This document shows positions 58,232 through 64,000 of a stretch of 64,000 nt of DNA, in pieces. Each line of letters begins with the position of its first letter. Position 1 is the stretch's first letter. The position numbers were made by a program, and so were the translations under genes. The stretch covers positions 441,501-505,500 of the forward strand of contig NC_056419.1 of NCBI RefSeq assembly GCF_905147365.1. Reading direction: 5' to 3'. Below the pieces are notes generated by a model, which was not told the origin of the DNA, searched no databases, and saw only the letters and a program-made list of their open reading frames with translations. The stretch is from Aricia agestis (taxonomy: Eukaryota; Arthropoda; Insecta; Lepidoptera; Lycaenidae).

Positions 58232-60500
58232 CTAGCGGCCCGGCCCGGCTTCGCACGGGTGGACATTGGTTTTTAAATTATTTTTTTTAAATAAAGGTAG
58301 TCAATCTTTAAGTTAAGCAGAACATAAAAATAGTTTACATTATTTAGCCTGCAACTACTATATTATAATTATTATGTACATATAACACATTTTTATTGTA
58401 TTTTTTTTTTATATTTTTATATTTTAAGTGTTATGTTTGATTATTTTATCCTTACCTGCAGAAGATACTATTATTTATAATATTTTGCAATTTCTTCATG
58501 TTTTTTTTTGTTTAAAATATTTTATGTTTTTTTTTTTTTGTAGTTTTATGCTTTATTATTTTATGCTTACCTACATCTACTATTATATACATTTTGAAAT
58601 TTTCTATTTGTTTTTGTATAAAGTATTTTTGTTGTACTTTTGCGCTTTATGTTTTTTTACACCATACTTCTTTTTGCGTAAAAGATTCCATTAAAATTGG
58701 GTTAAAGCTTCCCTGTAAACGATATTTGATGTTGTTTTATTTTGTGGCAGCAAAATAAATTGATTATCAGCAGCTCCAACTCGGGATAGGCCAACGTATA
58801 GTTGACCATGAGTAAAACATTCTTTTCGTAGGTCGATGCCTACTAATTTGAAAGTTTGACCTTGGGACTTGTTAATAGTCAATGCGAAAGATATTTTTAC
58901 CGGAAATTGAAGCCGTTTAAATGGGATTGGCAGATCAGTTGGAATCATCGGTATCCTCGGTATATGAGCTAGTTGACCAGCTGCTGGGCCGGTGATAATG
59001 GTAGCTACAATTAAATTGTCCTTTAATTCTTTAATAAGCAGCCTTGTCCCATTGCACATATTTGGTGGGCATAAATTTCTCAAAAGCATGATTGGAATTC
59101 CGATTTTTAACGTCAGTTCGTGTGGTGGAAGTCCAGAAGGATTCAGCGAATTTAAAAACTCCTCTGGTAAGTACTAATACCTGCTGATAAGTAGTTTGGC
59201 ATGGTTTGTACCAGCGCAACGTTACTATTGCATATTTTTAGATTAAAAAGTAGTTATTGTAAGATAATAATAATTGTAGTAGTCAGACATACGATATCGC
59301 GGACTTTTACGTTGATATTAATGTCCTCTATAAGACTATAGTACATCACTTTGCGATAAGTATAGTCTATAATTTATAAAGCATAAGCAAGAAGGAATAT
59401 TTTGGTAGATTTTTCACACAATTATTAACACTTAATACGGTTCCCTTTTTTCTCTCATTAAATAAGCCTATATTCAGCAGAAATAGTGTGGATTAAAAAA
59501 TATGCATTAATACTTCCATCGTGCATCGGCATCGTGGGTATCGCAGACACAATAGATCTTCAATTGTTATGCTGGCAGCCGGCTGCCGCTATTGGAGATT
59601 TATAGTTAAAGAAATTAATTAATTATAATAGCAATCAAAAATAATAGTCATTCAAAACTTATTTTAAAAAGTTCTAAAAATATTACTTTCGTAGTCATAA
59701 CTTTTAAAGCTTTTTTGAAATTAGGATTATAATAATGAAGCACGATAGTCTATATCAAATCAATAAAGCAGCACCCGGCTGTCGCATAACTATTGAAAAT
59801 CTATTGTGTCTGCTATTCCCACGATCGAGGTAATATTTACGTGGACTCTCCGGGCGAGACTGTGGCACTGATAATTAAATCTCTCCCCTACCGCACGCAC
59901 ACCCGCGCATCGCGCCTTGACGCCCAATTCGCAACGTGCAGCAGAAATCGTAATATTTTAATTTCGCCATAACATTAAAACCAAACGTCCAATTTTAATC
60001 ATTCGAAGACCAAATATTATCTACATTAACTGTACTTAGTGATGAAATAATTTATTTTGATAAGGGTCAATAGCATGATTTAAATAAACGCATTTAAATA
60101 TAGTCCAAAAAAAAATCTAGATTTTTTAATAAAAAAATGGTTATTGTGCCTCACTCAACATAGATAGGTATAGTGTATCGCGGACTTTTTTGTAGATATT
60201 TAAAAGATCTATAATTACTTAGAACATTTTATGCCTCTATCTTTTATAGTTTAGGCAGCGTACGCAAAATAAGTAACTTTTCTGGTTGATTTTTTAAACC
60301 TTGCGTCCGAAAATCCCAAATATCTTACGGAACCTTATATTTTTCCAAAATAAAAATTAGCCTATGTTCAGCAGAAATAATGCAGGATTCCAATGGTAAA
60401 AGAATTTTTCAAATCGGTCCAGTAGTTTCGGAGCCTATTCGACTCAAACAAACAAACAAACAAAAAATCAAATCTTTCCTCTTTATAATAGTAGTGTAGA
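58232..60500 (-). mobile_element. Helitron-like element with helicase remnant
   Basis: On the minus strand it starts A|TCTACACTACTATTATAAAG at 60500 and ends GGGCCGCTAG|T at 58232, preceded by a GC-rich stem-loop (CCGTGCGAAGCCGGG). A 5' TC, a 3' CTAG, a subterminal hairpin and insertion between A and T are hallmarks of Helitrons. A Pif1-type helicase C-terminus lies inside in the same orientation. At 2.27 kb it is far shorter than an autonomous element, and the rest of the Rep/helicase ORF is missing. Confidence 0.75.
58691..59173 (-). pseudogene. Helitron Pif1-like helicase, C-terminal fragment
   Basis: An open frame of about 160 codons with FLNSLNPSGLPPHELTLKIG, PIMLLRNLCPPNMCNGTRL, RLQFPVKISFALTINKSQGQ (the late helicase motif) and GQLYVGLSRV. 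These are the last motifs of the helicase domain of Helitron RepHel proteins. A stop codon precedes the fragment and no upstream helicase motifs were seen. Confidence 0.85.
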
Positions 60501-61283
60501 TTGAAGTCTGTTGACAACAAGGTGACAAATTGAAAATCACTGATCTCCATTATACAAGTACGCTGGATCTATGATACCCACTTTTTTTTTGTGCCATTTG
60601 AAGCGGAATCAGCGCCCCCATCATTAGGACCGAGAACTACATTTGACGTAACCATTGGTAACCATGTATTTATTTTAATTCTCTATGGCTTAATCGTTCG
60701 AATTGTTTTCGTGTTTTTAAAGTGTTTTAAAAGGTTTTACGCGATTAAGTAATGTGTAAGGTTTGTACACTGTATGATGGGTACCTAACCTAATGTACAA
60801 TCATGTGTATTCGGCCTTACAAGCATGACGTTAGAGTCTATGAATTATTAGTTATTACAATGACAGGACGCTCAAGATGGAGAACTGAGCACAGATTACT
60901 AGTACGAGTATATATTTGGAACTGAGCCTGCTCGTGAAGTGATATAACTTTTGTCAATTCTCTAAAAGTATTATAAAATTACATGGAAGTACAAGTAATT
61001 TATTGATAAAAATTAAATATTGTAAAGGACTAATAATTGTGGTGGAAGTAACAAACCTTAAATTGTCGATTTTTCTGTTTTAGGTAAGTACATCATAATG
61101 CACGTGTTAAATTGTTATAATAATGTTAAATAAGTATATTTAACTCTTTGTTTTACTTTTTAATAACAATAAACATTTCTGTTTTAGATAAATCAAAATT
61201 GGCTTTAATTACTTCCGAGTCCTGTATCATCTAACATATTACATATAAATAAGTGGTGGTAGACGGTAGTTCATAGTTAAACT

Positions 61284-61758
61284 ATGAAAGGGTGCATGTT
61301 ATGTAAAACACGGTACAAAAAGGGATGTGGGGTTACATTTCACAAGTAAGTGATTTTAACAGCTCATTTCTACGATATTAAACTTTTATTGATAATATAG
61401 GCACTTAAAAATGTGGCACTAATCTTATTATACCATATTCACCACATATTTACCTTTGTTTTACCGATTTTTGATAAACAATAAAATTCAATAGTGCTGG
61501 AGTTTTCTGTCGATAAAACTTATCGATATCTATAATAATTGTATTGAAATCTCCGATAACCGATTTTTATTATCAAATACATATTATGCTCTTAAAATAA
61601 TTGACAGGTTTCCGTCTGACGAAGGAAGACTGGAATTATGGTTGAAAAAAATTGAAAAGCCTGGTTGGCGTCCGAAAATTGCTATTACCGCTTGCCGTTA
61701 CTATTTGAAGTGCACAAACGTTCTCTGTGAAAATACAAGGCGCAAAGCTACCATTTGA
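61284..61758 (+). pseudogene. Degraded THAP-type zinc-finger ORF in two exons
   Basis: Exon 61284-61345 (MKGCMLCKTRYKKGCGVTFH, donor AA|GTAAGT) joins 61608-61758 (acceptor TTGACAG) through a 262-bp intron to give KFPSDEGRLELWLKKIEKPG.. and a stop, 70 residues. The CxxC, FHKFP and WLKKI elements are those of a THAP DNA-binding domain. The final zinc ligand pair, normally C-x2-H, reads CRYY, and the frame then departs from the expected pattern, so the domain is probably inactive. It lies inside the transposon at 60538-62930. Confidence 0.7.
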
Positions 61759-62083
61759 TCGTGATTATGTTTGGAAAATTTATTTCAGCGTCTACTCTTT
61801 CTTGACAGACTGTAACTGTGTAACGGTAACTAATAAAATATAATGTTAAAGTATCGCACATATATTTTTATTATTTATAAATACCTTACCTACTCCACCC
61901 TAATAAAAAAATGTATTCAAACGTTCCATATTTATTTATGGATCGCATTATCCAATTAGTTAATTTCCCTTGCACTTCTGCAATCAGCGCCAAAATGGCG
62001 AAAATCAAATGAGATAAAGTAAATCGATAAAAATTGGCTTGCTAGATGCATAAATAAATATGGAACTTTTATATTATTAAGTA

Positions 62084-62351
62084 CTAGACTTTCCGCGCGG
62101 CTTCTCTCACGTAAATATCTAATTACATAGACAAATTGGTCCACAAAAAATAGCCTATATAATCCTTCACGTTAACATTCCCCCGCTTTTTCCACATTTT
62201 CCTCTATTTCTTAGCTCCTATTAGTCTCAGCGTGATAAAATATATAAAATGGGCTGTCTAACACTGAAATAATTGTTCAAATTGGACCAGCAGTCTGAGA
62301 TTAGAGCGTTCACACAAACAAACTCTTCCGCTTTATAATATTATATGATGA
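62084..62351 (-). mobile_element. Non-autonomous Helitron-like copy nested in the P-like element
   Basis: It ends CCGCGCGGAAAGTCTAG|T at 62084 and starts near 62351 with the ATATTATAAAGCGGAAGAG block shared by copies at 8555 and 21902. Confidence 0.6.
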
Positions 62352-63314
62352 GATTAGTTAGGGTCTAATCACACAGAACACTTATTCAGCTTTAATACGA
62401 TACACTGTAGCGCTACTTTGATAATATTAGAAAATACAATACAACAAAGTTTTCGTTAGAAGCTTATCTTCAGTTTTGTTTTTAGTTGTTCGTAGTGCTA
62501 ACTGCTAAAAATAAATGGATTATAGATAGGTACTGCTACTTCACGTTATCTACGTATGAAATCGTTGTTAATTTATTACGCCTATCTAAATTACGGAGAG
62601 GAAGTCTGTAATCTTTAATGCAAATATGTAGCGTTTGTATTAATCAATTTAATATTTTGTCCTAATGGTCGATTATCTGAATCTGGAAACATTTCATCGA
62701 TAATAGAAAAGACAGTTGTACATTACTAGTATCAGTTCCAAATACTCCCACTACTGCTATCAGCGCCAATATGGCGACATGATGGCGACTTTCAAACGTC
62801 ATTTTTACGTCAAATTTAGTTCCTATCCCTAATAATGGGGGAGCTGATTCCGCTTCAAATAGGCACAAAAAATAGCTGTCATTTCAAAGGGTATCATCAG
62901 TCCAGCGTACTTGTATAATGGAGGTCAGTGTGGAAAATGGATTATAGTTTTTTTTTATTGAATCTTAGATACTATTAGACAATGCTTACACTGCCTGTCT
63001 GAGATCAGCTGAGTCCCATAGAGAAGAGTTAAAAAAAATATGATAAAGTCAATATTTTTTACAAAATATAGGTAGTAGTTCCAATGTCGTTGAAACTAAG
63101 GTCGAATTTCGACCATTGGGCGATCTCTAGGAACATAAAATTGCTTCTGAGATAAGCCCTATTAAATAATAATAGTTATTCTCGCTTTTCCGCATTTTCC
63201 TCTGTTTCTTCGCTCCTATTAGTCTTAGCGTGATAATATAAAAATCCTTCCGCGATAAATGATCCAACACTGAAAGAATTTTTCAAATCGGACCAGTTGT
63301 TCCTGAGATGTCTA

Positions 63315-63749
63315 GTTTTTTTTTTTTTTTAATGAAATAAAGGGGGCAAACGAGCAAACGGGTCACCTGATGGAAAGCAACTTCCGTCGCCCATGGACAC
63401 TCGCAGCATCAGAAGAGCTGCAAGTGCGTTGCTGGCCTTTTAAGAGGGAACAGGGTAATAGGGGAGGGTAAGGAAGGAAAGGGAAGGGAATAGGGGAGGG
63501 TAGAGAAGGGAAGGGAATAGGGGAGGGTAGGGAAGGGAATAGGGGAGGGTAGGGAAGGGAATAGGGGAGGGTAGGGAAGGGAATAGGGGAGGGTAGGGAA
63601 GGGAATAGGATAGGGGATTGGGCCTCCGGCAAACAAACTCACTCGGCGAAACACAGCGCAAGCGCTGTTTCACGCCGGTTTTCTGTGAGAACGTGGTATT
63701 TCTCCGGTCGAGCCGGCCCATTCGTGCCGAAGCATGGCTCTCCCACGTA
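63315..63749 (-). mobile_element. Poly(A) retroposon copy with expanded minisatellite
   Basis: Same family, but the central 22-bp unit (AATAGGGGAGGGTAGGGAAG plus GG) is repeated about six times at 63487-63612. It makes this copy over 100 bp longer than others. Confidence 0.75.
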
Positions 63750-63884
63750 TAAAGTGTAAGTGGCTTTTATTTATGGAGGGTTAAGACAGCTAATTCTTCT
63801 TGGCACACGTGAGTTGGGTGCAACGAGTCAGAAGACGAAAGCAACCAAATACTAAAACCAGAGTTGAGTTGAGTTGGTACCATT

Positions 63885-64000
63885 TTTTTAATCAAATAAG
63901 GGGGCAAACGAACAAACTGGTGCAATGATGGAAAGCAACTACCGTCGCCCATAACACTCGCAAGTCGCAACATCAGAAGAGCTGCAGGTGCGTTGCCGGC
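63885..64000 (-). mobile_element. Poly(A) retroposon copy, cut by the window edge
   Basis: Poly(T)-side segment TAATCAAATAAGGGGGCAAA onward to GGTGCGTTGCCGGC at base 64000. Confidence 0.6.

Larger units (their letters stand above)
60538..62930. mobile_element. P-superfamily-like DNA transposon, internally decayed
   Basis: The ends are inverted repeats beginning CACTGA, then (T or C)CTCCATTATAC, with 29 of the first 30 bases matching and similarity over about 110 bp (60538-60650 and 62817-62930). The flanks are 8 bp with one mismatch: TTGAAAAT (60530-60537) and TGGAAAAT (62931-62938). The interior has a THAP-domain ORF (61284-61758). A THAP domain with an 8-bp target duplication fits the P superfamily. 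No DDE/RNase H-like transposase region remains. A Helitron-like copy (62084-62351) is nested inside. Confidence 0.75.
57789..64000. other. Right-hand repeat region, probably within an Mfsd8 5' intron
   Basis: Holds the Helitron-like and P-like elements and poly(A) retroposons. No MFSD8 N-terminal exon was seen. Nothing is recognised in 57850-58200 or 62940-63160. 63170-63312 is a partial Helitron-like copy. Confidence 0.6.

Noticed and set aside
58691..59173. Cellular PIF1 helicase gene
   Set aside because: Only the last motifs remain, and the flanks are Helitron termini.
61284..61758. Intact host THAP gene
   Set aside because: It lies between transposon ends, lacks the final His ligand and stops early.
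63363..63721. Frames encoding Pro/Ser/Leu-rich repeats (PSLPSPIPFP)
   Set aside because: Translations of the retroposon minisatellite.

Overview
This is an animal nuclear window, most likely from a moth or butterfly (Lepidoptera). Several things point there. Short GC-rich coding exons with GT-AG introns sit in AT-rich DNA crowded with small mobile elements. Those elements include tRNA-derived SINEs with perfect target duplications, many Helitron-like copies ending in CTAG|T, palindromic MITEs, TTAA-flanked elements, and a poly(A)-tailed retroposon with an internal minisatellite. The species cannot be named from the sequence alone.

From left to right, the coding content is four multi-exon transporter genes of the major facilitator superfamily (MFS). 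Three belong to the SLC22 organic-ion transporter family. Gene A is on the minus strand and only its 5' part is inside the window: exon 2 at 167-368, first exon at 7011-7195, and a second equivalent first exon at 20693-20937. Gene C is on the minus strand and complete: 7 exons between 24736 and 44155, 513 residues, with a 16.5-kb first intron. Gene D is on the plus strand and complete: 9 exons between 45621 and 53962, 647 residues. C and D are head to head, with start codons 1.47 kb apart, and share intron positions and phases in their first halves. Gene E, at 55477-57788 on the minus strand, is the C-terminal two-thirds of MFSD8/CLN7, a lysosomal MFS protein. It converges on gene D, and its 5' exons lie beyond the right edge.

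All four genes predict 12-helix membrane transporters. The three SLC22 genes look like a tandem family cluster and would act at the plasma membrane on organic cations, anions or zwitterions. MFSD8 is a neighbour rather than a pathway partner.

The rest is mobile DNA. The most notable pieces are a 2.39-kb P-like element (60538-62930) with terminal inverted repeats, an 8-bp target duplication and a decayed THAP zinc-finger ORF; a 2.27-kb Helitron-like element with a helicase remnant 37 bp away (58232-60500); gene D intron 5, which seems to be built from mobile-element pieces and whose 5' splice site is the end of a MITE; a triplicated exon end carrying three copies of its splice donor (53053-53395); and a 20-bp minisatellite just upstream of the gene A start codon (7225-7613). 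No rRNA, CRISPR array or confident tRNA gene was found.
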